Positions 35,785-45,147 of a DNA stretch of 64,000 nt are shown here, piece after piece. A model generated the notes under the pieces. It searched no databases, had not been told where the DNA came from, and was given only the letters and a program-made list of their open reading frames with translations. Within the stretch, counting starts at the first letter, position 1. Every line of letters starts with the position of its first letter. The stretch spans positions 13,243-77,242 of the forward strand of contig JAYRJQ010000024.1 in assembly GCA_041906185.1 (NCBI GenBank), written 5' to 3'. Origin of the DNA: Roseateles_B sp041906185 (GTDB taxonomy: Bacteria; Pseudomonadota; Gammaproteobacteria; Burkholderiales; Burkholderiaceae_C). The position numbers and the translations under genes are program-made.

Positions 35785-36930
35785 ATGACTGAGGCCGCGC
35801 CCCGCCTCAGCCTGGTGGCCGGCGAGGCCTCCGGCGACCTGCTCGGCGGCCTGCTGCTGGCGGGCCTTCGCGAGCGCTGGCCCGCGCTGCAGGCCGTGGG
35901 CATCGGCGGCCCGCGCATGGCCACGCAGGGCTTCGAGGCCTGGTGGCCGCATCACAAGCTTTCCGTCTTCGGTTATGTCGACGCGCTGCTGCACCTGCGC
36001 GAGATCCTCGGCATCCGCAAGGCGCTGGGCGCGCGCCTGCTGGCCGATCCGCCGCGCGCCTTCATCGGCATCGACGCGCCGGACTTCAACTTCGCCCTGG
36101 AGGCGAAGCTCAAGGCGGCGGGCATCAAGAGCATCCACTTCGTCTGCCCTTCGATCTGGGCCTGGCGCGCTGATCGCGTGAACAAGATCCGGGCCTCGAC
36201 GGACCACGTGCTGTGCCTCTTCCCCTTCGAGCCCGCGCTGCTGGCCGAGGCCAGCATCCCCGCGACCTACGTCGGGCATCCGCTGGCGGACGTCATCCCC
36301 GTGGAGCCGCCCAAGGCCGCGGCCCGTGCCAAGCTGGGCCTGGGGGAGGATGACACCGTCGTGGCGCTCCTGCCGGGCAGCCGCAAGAGCGAGATCCGCT
36401 ACATCGCCGAGCCGCTGCTGCAGGCCGCCGCGCTGATGAGCCAGGCCCGCCCGGGCCTGCGTTTCGTGATGCCGGTGGTGCCGGGCCTGCGCGAGCTCAT
36501 CGCGCCGCTGCTCCGTCGGCATGGCGCCGGCGTCGATCTGCAGTTGCTGGACGGGCAATCGCACGAGGCCCTGGCCGCCTGCGACCTCACGCTCGTCGCC
36601 AGTGGCACGGCCACGCTCGAGGCCGCGCTGTTCAAGCGCCCGATGGTGATCGCCTACCGCATGCATGCGCTCAACTGGTGGCGCATCCGGGGCAAGCGCC
36701 TGCAGCCCTGGGTGGGCCTGCCGAACGTGCTGGCCGGGCGCTTCGTGGTGCCCGAGCTGCTGCAGGAGGCCTGCACGCCCGAGGCGCTGGCGCGCGAGGG
36801 CCTGGCCTGGCTGGACGACCCGGCCCGGCGCGAGGCCGCCGTCGCGACCTTCCATGAGCAACACCTGACCCTGCGCTGCAACACCGCGCAGCGGGCCGCT
36901 GATGCCATCGCGCAAGTCCTCGCGTCCTGA
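35785..36930 (+). CDS. lpxB: lipid-A-disaccharide synthase
   Basis: Glycosyltransferase family 19 enzyme joining two lipid A precursors. 381 residues. N-terminal SLVAGEASGDLLGG, then YVGHPLAD and LLPGSRKSEI, all conserved. Its 3' end overlaps rnhB by 29 bases. Confidence 0.97.
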   Translation: MTEAAPRLSLVAGEASGDLLGGLLLAGLRERWPALQAVGIGGPRMATQGFEAWWPHHKLSVFGYVDALLHLREILGIRKALGARLLADPPRAFIGIDAPDFNFALEAKLKAAGIKSIHFVCPSIWAWRADRVNKIRASTDHVLCLFPFEPALLAEASIPATYVGHPLADVIPVEPPKAAARAKLGLGEDDTVVALLPGSRKSEIRYIAEPLLQAAALMSQARPGLRFVMPVVPGLRELIAPLLRRHGAGVDLQLLDGQSHEALAACDLTLVASGTATLEAALFKRPMVIAYRMHALNWWRIRGKRLQPWVGLPNVLAGRFVVPELLQEACTPEALAREGLAWLDDPARREAAVATFHEQHLTLRCNTAQRAADAIAQVLAS

Positions 36931-37528
36931 GCCCCCGCAGCAGCTGGGCCTGCTGTGGGACACGCCCGGCCTGATGGCCGGCGTGGACGAGGCCGGCCGC
37001 GGCCCGCTGGCCGGGCCCGTCGTGGCGGCGGCCGTCATCCTCGATGACCAGCACCCCATCGCCGGGCTGGCCGATTCCAAGGTCCTGACCGAGAAGCGCC
37101 GCGAGCAGCTCTTCGACGAGATCCGCGCCAAGGCCCTGTGCTGCTGCATCGCCGAGGCCAGCGTCGAGGAGATCGACGAGCTCAACATCCTCCAGGCCAC
37201 GATGCTGGCCATGCGCCGCGCCGTCGAGGGTTTGCGCCTGAAGCCGGCCAAGGTGCTGGTCGACGGCAACCGCCTGCCCACGCTCAAGATTCCCGCCGAG
37301 GCCATCGTCAAGGGCGACGCCAAGGTGCAGGCCATCTCGGCCGCGTCCATCCTCGCCAAGGTCCACCGGGACCGCCTCTGCGTGCAGTGGCACGAGAGCC
37401 ATCCCGAGTACGGCTTTGCCGGGCACAAGGGCTATCCCACCGCCGAGCATCTGCAGGCCCTGCGCGAGCACGGCCTCACGCCCTGGCACCGCCGCAGCTT
37501 CGGCCCCGTGAAAGCACTCCTCGAATGA
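36902..37528 (+). CDS. rnhB: ribonuclease HII
   Basis: Removes ribonucleotides from DNA and RNA-DNA hybrids. 208 residues. The catalytic motif GVDEAGRGPLAGPV carries the first Asp-Glu pair; the later acidic residues lie in ILDDQHP and LVDGNRLP. The C-terminal HRRSFGPV motif is present. Starts inside lpxB. Confidence 0.96.
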   Translation: MPSRKSSRPEPPQQLGLLWDTPGLMAGVDEAGRGPLAGPVVAAAVILDDQHPIAGLADSKVLTEKRREQLFDEIRAKALCCCIAEASVEEIDELNILQATMLAMRRAVEGLRLKPAKVLVDGNRLPTLKIPAEAIVKGDAKVQAISAASILAKVHRDRLCVQWHESHPEYGFAGHKGYPTAEHLQALREHGLTPWHRRSFGPVKALLE

Positions 37529-38304
37529 AGCCCCAGCTCCAGCACATCAGCGCCCGCGACAACCCCAAGCTGCAGCGCCTGCGCAAGCTGGCCCAGGAGG
37601 CAAGCGCGTACCGCAAGCTCGGCAGCGTCTGGCTGGAAGGCGACCATCTCGCGCGGGCGGCCCTGCAGCGGGGCTGCCGTCCCTCGATGGCGGTGATCAC
37701 CGAAGGCGCCTGCCAGAACCCCGAGCTGCTGTCGCTGGCGGAGGAGGCGCCGCTGGTGCTGGTGGTGAACGAGAGCCTTTTCCAGGGCCTGAGCGGCCTG
37801 GAGAGCCCGGCCCGCATGGGCTTCGAGATGGCGCTGCCGTCGGACGCCGTGCTGCAGCCGGGCATCGACACCGTGGTGCTCGACCGCCTGCAGGACGCGG
37901 GCAATGTCGGCACCATCCTGCGCAGCGCTGCGGCCATGGGCTTTCGCCAGATCGCCGCGCTCAAGGGCACGGCGGCGCTGTGGTCGCAGAAGGTGCTGCG
38001 CGCCGGTATGGGCGCGCACTTCGGCCTGCGCCTCGTCGAAGGCCTGCAGCCGGCCGACCTCGAGCGCCTGCAGCTGCCGCTGATCGCCACCAGCTCGCAT
38101 GCCGAAGCCGAGCTGCACCGCGTGCAGCTCCCCAGCCCCTGCGCCTGGGTGATGGGCCACGAAGGGCAGGGCGTCCAGCCCGAGCTGATGCAGCGCTGCA
38201 CGCTGACCGTGGGCATTCCGCAGCCCGGTGGTGAAGAGTCCCTCAACGTCGGAAGCGCCGCCAGCATCTGCCTGTACGAGAGCGCTCGCCAACGGCTGTT
38301 GTGA
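37525..38304 (+). CDS. TrmH/SpoU-family RNA methyltransferase
   Basis: SAM-dependent 2'-O-ribose methyltransferase with the knotted SPOUT fold. 259 residues. Motif 1 DRLQDAGNVGTILRSAA, motif 2 VMGHEGQGVQ and motif 3 LNVGSAASICLYE are all visible. An N-terminal substrate-binding domain (RDNPKLQRLRKLAQ) resembles that of RlmB/TsnR-type enzymes. The exact rRNA or tRNA site is unknown. Overlaps the rnhB stop by 4 bases. Confidence 0.9.
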   Translation: MKPQLQHISARDNPKLQRLRKLAQEASAYRKLGSVWLEGDHLARAALQRGCRPSMAVITEGACQNPELLSLAEEAPLVLVVNESLFQGLSGLESPARMGFEMALPSDAVLQPGIDTVVLDRLQDAGNVGTILRSAAAMGFRQIAALKGTAALWSQKVLRAGMGAHFGLRLVEGLQPADLERLQLPLIATSSHAEAELHRVQLPSPCAWVMGHEGQGVQPELMQRCTLTVGIPQPGGEESLNVGSAASICLYESARQRLL

Positions 38305-38388
38305 CCCCCCCTACGCGCTTCGCGCGCCCCCCAGGGGGCACGCACGGCGGCCCGGCAAAGCCGGATCCGCGTGCGTCGCTCGGGGCGG
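38305..38388. repeat. GC-rich intergenic repeat-like element
   Basis: Contains CCCCCC, CGCGCTTCGCGCG and GCCCCCCAGGGGGC blocks followed by GGCCCGGCAAAGCCGG, all capable of hairpins. Similar mosaics of C-runs and CTTCGCG are common downstream of genes in Burkholderiales, from memory. No coding potential. Confidence 0.4.
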
Positions 38389-38418
38389 AAAGGCCCGGCT
38401 GCGTTGCAGCGGGCCTTT
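38389..38418 (+). terminator. intrinsic terminator after the methyltransferase gene
   Basis: AAAGGCCC (38389-38396) and GCTGC (38398-38402), loop GTT, GCAGC (38406-38410) and GGGCCTTT (38411-38418), then CCTTG. Thirteen base pairs with one bulged G. Ends the rpsB-to-rnhB supercluster. Confidence 0.7.
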
Positions 38419-38483
38419 CCTTGTTGTGGTGAGCAAAGGTCAGTTCGGAGCTTGGGTCCCACTGTTCGCTCGGGGCTTGCAGA

Positions 38484-39305
38484 TCAGTAGATCAAGCGAT
38501 CCGGGCGAATGTCCCGCAGGATGGTCGTCGCGATCTCCTCGATGGACTTGTGCGTCGAGGACAGCCACGAGATGCCCTCGCGCTTCATCATGGTCTCGGC
38601 CTCGTTGACCTCGTAGCGGCAGTTGAGGATGTCGGCGTACTTGCTGCCCGGGCGGCGCTCGTTGCGGATCTGCGAGAGGCGCTCGGGGTCGATGGTCAGG
38701 CCGAAGCACTTGCGCTTGTGCGGGGCCAGGGTCGAGGGCAGCTTGCCGCGCTCGAAGTCCTCGGGGATGAGCGGGTAGTTGGCCGCCTTGATGCCGTGCT
38801 GCATGGCCAGGTACAGCGAGGTGGGCGTCTTGCCGCAGCGGCTCACGCCCACGAGGATGACGTCGGCCGTGTCCAGGTTCTTCGCGGACTGCCCGTCATC
38901 GTGGGCCAGCGAGAAGTTGATGGCCTCGATGCGGTCGTGATACTCCTGGCTCTTTGCCACGTCCGAGAAGCGGCCCACGCGGTGGTTGGACTTGATCTGC
39001 AGCTCCTCCTCCAGCGGGGCGATGAAGGTGCCGAACATGTCCAGCAGCAGGCCGCGGCACTGGGCGCGCACGACGTCCAGCACCTCGGTGTTGACCAGCG
39101 TGGCGAAGACGATGACGCGCTGGCCTTCGCTATCGCACAAGTCATTGATCTCGCGAACCACCTGGGTGGCCTTCTCCGCGGTGTCGATGAAGGGGCGCCG
39201 CACATGGCGCGGCTTGCCGCCAAACTGCGCCAGGATCGAGTTCCCGAAGGTTTCTGCGGTGATCCCGGTGCCGTCCGAGACGAAATACACGGTGCGATTG
39301 GGCAT
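38484..39305 (-). CDS. ppsR: PEP synthase regulatory protein (bifunctional kinase/pyrophosphorylase)
   Basis: DUF299 family; inactivates PEP synthase by ADP-dependent phosphorylation and reactivates it by Pi-dependent dephosphorylation. 273 residues. P-loop-like GVSRCGKTPTSLYLA (about residue 150) and N-terminal YFVSDGTGITAETFGNSIL. Minus-strand ATG 39305 follows CAGGAC. Divergent from its target ppsA, a usual arrangement. Confidence 0.95.
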   Translation of the reverse strand: MPNRTVYFVSDGTGITAETFGNSILAQFGGKPRHVRRPFIDTAEKATQVVREINDLCDSEGQRVIVFATLVNTEVLDVVRAQCRGLLLDMFGTFIAPLEEELQIKSNHRVGRFSDVAKSQEYHDRIEAINFSLAHDDGQSAKNLDTADVILVGVSRCGKTPTSLYLAMQHGIKAANYPLIPEDFERGKLPSTLAPHKRKCFGLTIDPERLSQIRNERRPGSKYADILNCRYEVNEAETMMKREGISWLSSTHKSIEEIATTILRDIRPDRLIY

Positions 39306-39338
39306 GTCCTGTTTCTCCGGAAACCTGGTTTCGTGGTG

Positions 39339-39368
39339 TTCCATCATAGAAGCTGATGCCCGTAGAAT
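39339..39368 (+). promoter_or_regulatory. candidate ppsA promoter
   Basis: TTCCAT (39339-39344), 18-base spacer, TAGAAT (39363-39368). Located in the 282-base divergent region; the leader to ppsA would be about 210 bases. No hairpin of note within that leader. Confidence 0.35.
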
Positions 39369-39587
39369 CGGCCGCATTCGATCGCTGGACCGCCTCACCC
39401 CACCGCACGCAAGCGCCATGCAGCCGCTCCTCCTCCAAGCAGAACCCAGAAATGGTGGAGCCGCGCATGCCTTTGTCCGGGTGACGTTCGATGCCAGTGC
39501 TGCGCCGAAGGACGCGCCGCTCGCCCCCCGCGAGCCCGCTGCGCCCGGCGTGGGAACCCCGGTTTCACAACATCACGGAGTTTTCCC

Positions 39588-41996
39588 ATGTCCTCTCGCT
39601 TCGATGCGGCCGCCCTGGTCGTCCCGTTTGAGAATCTGAGAATGAGCGACGTCGAGGTCGTTGGCGGCAAGAACGCCAGCCTCGGCGAAATGATCTCGCA
39701 GCTCGCCGCCTCCGGCGTGCGCGTGCCCGGCGGCTTTGCCACCACGGCCCACGCCTTCCGCGAGTTCCTGAAGTTCCAGGGCCTGGATGCCCGCATCCAG
39801 AAGCGCCTGGCCGACCTCAACACCGACGACGTCCGCGCACTGGCCGAGGCCGGTGCCGAGATCCGTGGCTGGGTCGAGGCGCAGCCCTTCCCGGCGGACC
39901 TCGAGGCGGCCATCCGCACGTCCTTCGCCGCCCTGACGGCCGACAACCTCGACGCCACCTTCGCCGTGCGCTCTTCCGCCACGGCCGAGGATCTGCCCGA
40001 TGCCTCCTTCGCCGGCCAGCAGGAGACCTTCCTGAACGTGCATGGCGTCGAGGAAGTGCTGCACAAGATGAAGGAGGTCTTCGCCTCCCTCTACAACGAC
40101 CGCGCCATCAGCTACCGCGTCCACAAGGGCTTCGAGCACAGCGAAGTGGCCCTGTCCGCCGGCGTGCAGCGCATGGTGCGCTCCGACCTCGGCTCGGCCG
40201 GCGTGATGTTCACCATCGACACCGAGTCCGGCTTCAAGGACGTCGTCTTCATCACCTCCAGCTACGGCCTGGGCGAGACGGTGGTGCAGGGCGCCGTGAA
40301 CCCGGACGAGTTCTACGTCCACAAGCCGGCGCTGGCCAAGGGCAAGTTCGCCGTCATCCGCCGCAACCTCGGCTCCAAGCTGATCCGCATGGAGTTCAGC
40401 ACGCCCGAAGAAAAGGCCGCCACGAAGAAGCTGGTCAAGACCGTGGACACCGCGCCCGAGCAGCGCAACCGCTACTCGCTGAACGATGACGAGATCACCG
40501 AGCTGGCGAAGTACGCGCTGATCATCGAGCAGCACTACGGCCGCCCCATGGACATCGAGTGGGGCCGCGACGGCGTCGACGGCAAGCTCTACATCCTGCA
40601 GGCCCGCCCTGAAACGGTGAAGAGTCAGGCCGAGGGCCAGGTCGAGCACCGCTACAAGCTCAAGGGCCACAGCGTGGTGCTGGCCGAGGGCCGCGCCATC
40701 GGCCAGAAGATCGGCACCGGCCCCGTGCGCCTGGTCCACAACATCTCCGAGATGGAGCGCGTGCAGCCGGGTGATGTCCTCGTCACCGACATGACGGACC
40801 CGAACTGGGAGCCCGTGATGAAGCGCGCCAGCGCCATCGTCACCAACCGCGGCGGCCGCACCTGCCACGCGGCCATCATCGCCCGCGAGCTGGGCATCCC
40901 GGCCGTGGTGGGCTGCGGCGACGCCACCGAGAAGCTCAAGGACGGCCAGCTGGTCACCGTGGCCTGCTCGGAGGGCGACACCGGCCACATCTACGACGGC
41001 CTGCTCGAGACCGAGATCACCGAGGTGCACCGCGGCGAGATGCCGTACTGCCCGGTCAAGATCATGATGAACGTGGGCAACCCGCAGCTGGCCTTCAACT
41101 TCGCCCAGATGCCCTCCAGCGGCGTCGGCCTGGCCCGCCTCGAGTTCATCATCAACAACAACATCGGCGTCCACCCCAAGGCGATCCTGGACTATCCGAA
41201 CATCGACGCCGACCTGAAGAAGGCCGTCGAGTCGGTGGCCCGTGGCCACGCCTCGCCGCGCGCCTTCTACGTGGACAAGCTGGCCGAGGGCATCGCGACC
41301 ATCGCCGCCGCCTTCTTCCCGCGCCCGGTGATCGTCCGCCTGTCCGACTTCAAGAGCAACGAGTACCGCAAGCTGATCGGCGGCTCGCGCTACGAGCCGG
41401 ATGAAGAGAACCCGATGCTGGGCTTCCGTGGCGCCTCGCGCTACATCAGCGGCGAGTTCTCCGATGCCTTCGCCATGGAGTGCGAGGCCCTGAAGCGCGT
41501 GCGCAACGACATGGGCCTGACCAATGTCGAGATCATGGTGCCCTTCGTGCGCACCGTGCGCCAGGCCGAGCGCGTGGTGGAGATGCTCGCCGAGCGCGGC
41601 CTCAAGCGTGCGGCCGCCGGTGGCACCGACGGCCTGCGCCTGATCATGATGTGCGAGGTGCCCAGCAACGCCATCCTGGCCGAGCAGTTCCTCGAGCACT
41701 TCGACGGCATGTCCATCGGTTCGAACGACCTGACCCAGCTGACCCTGGGCCTGGACCGCGACTCCGGCCTGGAACTGCTGGCCGGCGACTTCGACGAGCG
41801 CGACTCCGCCGTGAAGGCCCTGATCTCCCGCGCCATCACGGCCTGCCGCGCAACGGGCAAGTACATCGGCATCTGCGGCCAGGGCCCCAGCGACCACCCG
41901 GACTTCGCGGACTGGCTGGCGCAGGAGGGCATCGTGTCGATGTCCCTGAATCCGGACAGCGTGATCGACACGTGGCAACGTCTTGCCAAGCGTTGA
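39588..41996 (+). CDS. ppsA: phosphoenolpyruvate synthase
   Basis: Converts pyruvate, ATP and water to PEP, AMP and Pi for gluconeogenesis. 802 residues. N-terminal ATP-grasp domain (NASLGEMISQL), central swivelling domain with catalytic histidine in GGRTCHAAIIARELGIP, and C-terminal PEP-binding domain with the catalytic cysteine in GICGQGPSDHPD. The conserved threonine before the catalytic histidine is the PpsR target in known systems. Confidence 0.97.
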   Translation: MSSRFDAAALVVPFENLRMSDVEVVGGKNASLGEMISQLAASGVRVPGGFATTAHAFREFLKFQGLDARIQKRLADLNTDDVRALAEAGAEIRGWVEAQPFPADLEAAIRTSFAALTADNLDATFAVRSSATAEDLPDASFAGQQETFLNVHGVEEVLHKMKEVFASLYNDRAISYRVHKGFEHSEVALSAGVQRMVRSDLGSAGVMFTIDTESGFKDVVFITSSYGLGETVVQGAVNPDEFYVHKPALAKGKFAVIRRNLGSKLIRMEFSTPEEKAATKKLVKTVDTAPEQRNRYSLNDDEITELAKYALIIEQHYGRPMDIEWGRDGVDGKLYILQARPETVKSQAEGQVEHRYKLKGHSVVLAEGRAIGQKIGTGPVRLVHNISEMERVQPGDVLVTDMTDPNWEPVMKRASAIVTNRGGRTCHAAIIARELGIPAVVGCGDATEKLKDGQLVTVACSEGDTGHIYDGLLETEITEVHRGEMPYCPVKIMMNVGNPQLAFNFAQMPSSGVGLARLEFIINNNIGVHPKAILDYPNIDADLKKAVESVARGHASPRAFYVDKLAEGIATIAAAFFPRPVIVRLSDFKSNEYRKLIGGSRYEPDEENPMLGFRGASRYISGEFSDAFAMECEALKRVRNDMGLTNVEIMVPFVRTVRQAERVVEMLAERGLKRAAAGGTDGLRLIMMCEVPSNAILAEQFLEHFDGMSIGSNDLTQLTLGLDRDSGLELLAGDFDERDSAVKALISRAITACRATGKYIGICGQGPSDHPDFADWLAQEGIVSMSLNPDSVIDTWQRLAKR

Positions 41997-42014
41997 TCCT
42001 CGCTTGAGCTGAAT

Positions 42015-42038
42015 CAGAGGGCCCCGCGGGGCCCTCTG
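42015..42038 (+). terminator. palindromic terminator after ppsA
   Basis: A perfect 24-base palindrome with arms CAGAGGGCCCC and GGGGCCCTCTG around the central GC, followed by TCTTGT. Confidence 0.65.
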
Positions 42039-42119
42039 TCTTGTGGGGCCCGGCTCGCCGACACTCGGCCGGGTTGATCTTGATGCGGCCGCCGGCCGCG
42101 CTCGCGCATCATTGCTGCC

Positions 42120-44189
42120 ATGCCCTCCCGCCCCTTGCTGCCCCGCCTGAACCGCATCTACGCGGGCTTCACGCTGGGCTTCGTGCTGTTCGTGGCCCTG
42201 CTGGCGCTGCTGGAGCAGTGGGGCATGCCCAAGAGCTGGATCGGCTTCAGCTTCCTGGCGGTGACGGTGCTGGTCTATGCGGGCATCGGCATCATCTCCC
42301 GCACGACGGACCCGGAGGAGTACTTCGTGGCCGGGCGGCGCGTGCCGGCCTTCTACAACGGCATGGCCGCCGGCGCGGACTGGATGAGCGCCGCCTCCTT
42401 CATCGGCATGGCGGGCACGCTGTACCTCAGCGGCTACGGCGGCCTGGCCTTCGTGCTGGGCTGGACGGGCGGCTTCTGCCTCGTGGCGCTGCTGCTGGCG
42501 CCTTACCTGCGGCGGCTGGGGCAGTTCACCATCCCCGACTTCATGGGGCAGCGCTACGACAGCCAATGGGTGCGGCTCTTCGGGGCCGCCGCGGCCATCG
42601 TGATCTCCTTCATCTACGTCGTGGCCCAGATCTACGGCGTGGGGCTCATCACCACGCGGCTCACGGGGCTGACCTTCGAGATCGGCGTGTTCGTGGGGCT
42701 CGGCGGCGTGCTGGTGTGCTCCTTCCTCGGCGGCATGCGCGCCGTGACCTGGACGCAGGTGGCGCAGTACATCGTCCTGATCCTGGCCTACCTGGTGCCG
42801 GTGGTCTGGCTCTCGGTGAAGCAGACCGGCGTGCCGCTGCCGCAGGCGGTCTACGGCTATCAGGTGCAGCGCATCACGGAGCGCGAGCGCGAGCTCGTGC
42901 AGGACCCGCGCGAGATCACCGTGCGGGAGTTCTACGCCAGCCGCGCGCGGGACTACGAGCGCAAGCTGCAGGACCCCGAGCAGGCGCTGGCCCGGGAGCG
43001 CGCGGAGGCATCCCGCCGCATCGCCGAGCTCAAGGCCCGCGAGGCGACGCTGGCGCAGGTCCAGCAGGCCGAGAAGCAGCGGGCCGCGCTGCCCAAGACC
43101 CCCGCCGAGGCCACCGAGCGCTGGACGCGCGCGCGCCAGCAGGACGAGCAGCTCGCGCTCCCCCTGGCCGGGATGCCGCCGCATGCGCAGCCCTTCGCGG
43201 GGCAGCCCGAGGGCACGCTCGATGAGCGCGAGACCTTCGACCGCTCCCGGCGCAACTTCCTCGCGCTGGTCTTCTGCCTGGCCGTGGGCACGGCCGGGCT
43301 GCCGCACATCCTGATCCGCTACCACACGACCGCCACGGTGCGCGAGGCGCGCTACTCCGTGGCGTGGTCGCTCTTCTTCATCGCGCTGCTGTATTTCACG
43401 GCGCCGGCGCTGGCCGTGATGGTCAAGTACGAGATCTTCAACGGCCTTGTCGGCACGCCCATCGCCGAGCTGCCGGGCTGGATCGGGCAGTGGATGCGCG
43501 TGGACCCCGGGCTGCTGTCCATCTCCGACATCAACGGCGACGGCATCCTGCAGCTGGCCGAGCTGCGCATCGGCGGGGACATCATCATGCTCGCCACCCC
43601 CGAGCTGGCGGGACTGCCCTACGTGATCTCCGGCATGGTGGCGGCGGGTGGGCTGGCCGCGGCGCTCTCGACGGCGGACGGGCTGCTGCTGACCATCTCC
43701 AGCGCGCTCACGCACGACGTCTACTACCGCGGCGTCAACCCTCGCGCCTCGGCCACGCGCCGCGTGACGCTGTCCAAGGCCCTGCTGCTGGCCACGGCCC
43801 TGAGCGCGGCGGCCATCGCCTCGCAGAAGCCGGCGGACATCCTCTTCATGGTGGCCGCGGCGTTCTCGCTGGCCGGCGCGACGCTGGTGCCGCCGCTCGT
43901 CCTCGGCATCTTCTGGAGCCGTGCCAACAAGCAGGGCGCCCTGGCCGGCATGCTGACCGGCCTGTGCGTGACGGTCTACTACATGGTCCACGCCAGCACC
44001 ATGCTGCGCCTGAGCCTCGGGGTGCCGGGCCCGGCCGAGACCTGGTGGGGCATCCAGCCCATCTCCGCGGGCGTGTTCGGCATTCCCGCCGGCGCGCTGG
44101 CCATGGTGCTGGTGAGCTGGCTGACGCCGCCGCCGAGCCAGGAGGTGCGGGATCGCATCGCGCTGCTGCACCGGCCGCCGCCGACCTGA
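42120..44189 (+). CDS. sodium:solute symporter with long cytoplasmic insertion (VC_2705-like)
   Basis: SSS-family transporter, probably for a small monocarboxylate; substrate not determinable. 689 residues. Multiple spans with the family motifs YFVAGRRVPAFYNGMAAGAD and FTIPDFMGQRYDS. Between spans near residues 245 and 380 is a highly charged, coiled-coil-prone insertion (ERERELVQDPREITVREF onward) ending before RRNFLALVF. No small DUF4212-type partner gene is adjacent. The core resembles the acetate permease branch. Confidence 0.85.
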   Translation: MPSRPLLPRLNRIYAGFTLGFVLFVALLALLEQWGMPKSWIGFSFLAVTVLVYAGIGIISRTTDPEEYFVAGRRVPAFYNGMAAGADWMSAASFIGMAGTLYLSGYGGLAFVLGWTGGFCLVALLLAPYLRRLGQFTIPDFMGQRYDSQWVRLFGAAAAIVISFIYVVAQIYGVGLITTRLTGLTFEIGVFVGLGGVLVCSFLGGMRAVTWTQVAQYIVLILAYLVPVVWLSVKQTGVPLPQAVYGYQVQRITERERELVQDPREITVREFYASRARDYERKLQDPEQALARERAEASRRIAELKAREATLAQVQQAEKQRAALPKTPAEATERWTRARQQDEQLALPLAGMPPHAQPFAGQPEGTLDERETFDRSRRNFLALVFCLAVGTAGLPHILIRYHTTATVREARYSVAWSLFFIALLYFTAPALAVMVKYEIFNGLVGTPIAELPGWIGQWMRVDPGLLSISDINGDGILQLAELRIGGDIIMLATPELAGLPYVISGMVAAGGLAAALSTADGLLLTISSALTHDVYYRGVNPRASATRRVTLSKALLLATALSAAAIASQKPADILFMVAAAFSLAGATLVPPLVLGIFWSRANKQGALAGMLTGLCVTVYYMVHASTMLRLSLGVPGPAETWWGIQPISAGVFGIPAGALAMVLVSWLTPPPSQEVRDRIALLHRPPPT

Positions 44190-44291
44190 GCGCGGGGCCG
44201 GCATCCGGGGGCGGCGCCAGCGCAGAGCGAGCGCCGAACCCCGTTGGCGCCGTGGGGCAGGGTGCCCGCCACGAGGCGCCGCTCGCCGGAT

Positions 44292-44321
44292 TTGGTAAGT
44301 GGCGCATTTTGCGGCTACAAT
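44292..44321 (+). promoter_or_regulatory. promoter of the rpsF-priB-rpsR-rplI operon
   Basis: TTGGTA (44292-44297), 18-base spacer, TACAAT (44316-44321). Leader of about 95 bases before rpsF. Confidence 0.6.
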
Positions 44322-44373
44322 CGCGGGCTTTCCCTTGCCGGACCCAGAGAAGACGCTGGGGTTCGGCTTCCTC

Positions 44374-44403
44374 AGCCGGGCTGTCATTTCGAGAGCCGGG
44401 CTG
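44374..44403 (+). promoter_or_regulatory. rpsF leader with direct repeat (candidate S6:S18 binding site)
   Basis: AGCCGGGCTG occurs twice, at 44374-44383 and 44394-44403, in the rpsF leader. Leaders of rpsF often carry an RNA motif bound by the S6:S18 complex. Whether this one does is inference from position. Confidence 0.35.
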
Positions 44404-44422
44404 GAATCCACAAGGAGTGTTT

Positions 44423-44779
44423 ATGCGTCACTACGAGATCGTTCTGCTGATCCATCCGGATCAAAGCGAACAGGTTCCGGCCATGCTGGAACGTTACAAG
44501 GGCCTGATCACCACCGGTGGTGGTGTGGTTCACCGCGTCGAAGATTGGGGCCGCCGTCAACTGGCTTACCTGATCCAGAAGCTGGCCAAGGCGCACTACC
44601 TGTGCCTGAACATCGAATGCAGCAAGGAAACCCTGGCTGAGCTCGAGACCGGCTTCCGCTTCAACGACGCCGTGCTGCGCCACATGACCGTGGTCAAGAG
44701 CAAGGCCGAGACCGCTCCCTCCGTCATGATGAAGGCGGTCGAGCGCGAGGAAGCCCGCAAGGCTCCTCAGGAAGCCTAA
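44423..44779 (+). CDS. rpsF: 30S ribosomal protein S6
   Basis: 118 residues beginning MRHYEIVLLIHPDQSEQV, with EDWGRRQLAYLIQKLAKAHY. CAAGGAG precedes ATG 44423. First gene of the operon with priB, rpsR and rplI. Confidence 0.97.
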   Translation: MRHYEIVLLIHPDQSEQVPAMLERYKGLITTGGGVVHRVEDWGRRQLAYLIQKLAKAHYLCLNIECSKETLAELETGFRFNDAVLRHMTVVKSKAETAPSVMMKAVEREEARKAPQEA

Positions 44780-44815
44780 GCCCCAGGTTCTGTCGCGAGC
44801 CCTACCGCGCTTTCA

Positions 44816-45118
44816 GTGAATCAACTGGTTCTCACCGCGCAGGTACAGGAAGTCGGTCTGATCCGCTACACCCCCGCCGGCATGCCCGCCCTGGATTTCA
44901 GCCTCAAGGCCGAATCCGAGGTCCAGGAAGCCGGACGACCCCGCAAGGTCTCCCTGGAGATCCGGGCCGTGGTGATCGGAGAGATCGTCAAACGCATCCA
45001 GACGCTCGGCATCGGAGGTCAAGCCCGCTTCAGCGGCTTCCTCAGCGCCCAGCGCAACGGCCGTGGAACCTTGTTCCATGTCACCGCCCTGGATCAGCTC
45101 GCAGCGCCTGATTCGTAA
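44816..45118 (+). CDS. priB: primosomal replication protein N (PriB)
   Basis: Single-stranded-DNA-binding OB-fold protein of the replication restart primosome. 100 residues from GTG 44816 (NQLVLTAQVQEVGLIRYTPAG). Located between rpsF and rpsR as in other beta- and gammaproteobacteria. Confidence 0.93.
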   Translation: MNQLVLTAQVQEVGLIRYTPAGMPALDFSLKAESEVQEAGRPRKVSLEIRAVVIGEIVKRIQTLGIGGQARFSGFLSAQRNGRGTLFHVTALDQLAAPDS

Positions 45119-45147
45119 TCCGGATTGAAAAGTTAAGAGGTCACACT

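Noticed and set aside
39573..44411. A 1612-codon open frame on the minus strand
   Set aside because: It lies antisense to ppsA and the symporter, is His/Gln/Ala/Gly-rich and matches no family. It is a by-product of high third-position G+C in the plus-strand genes.
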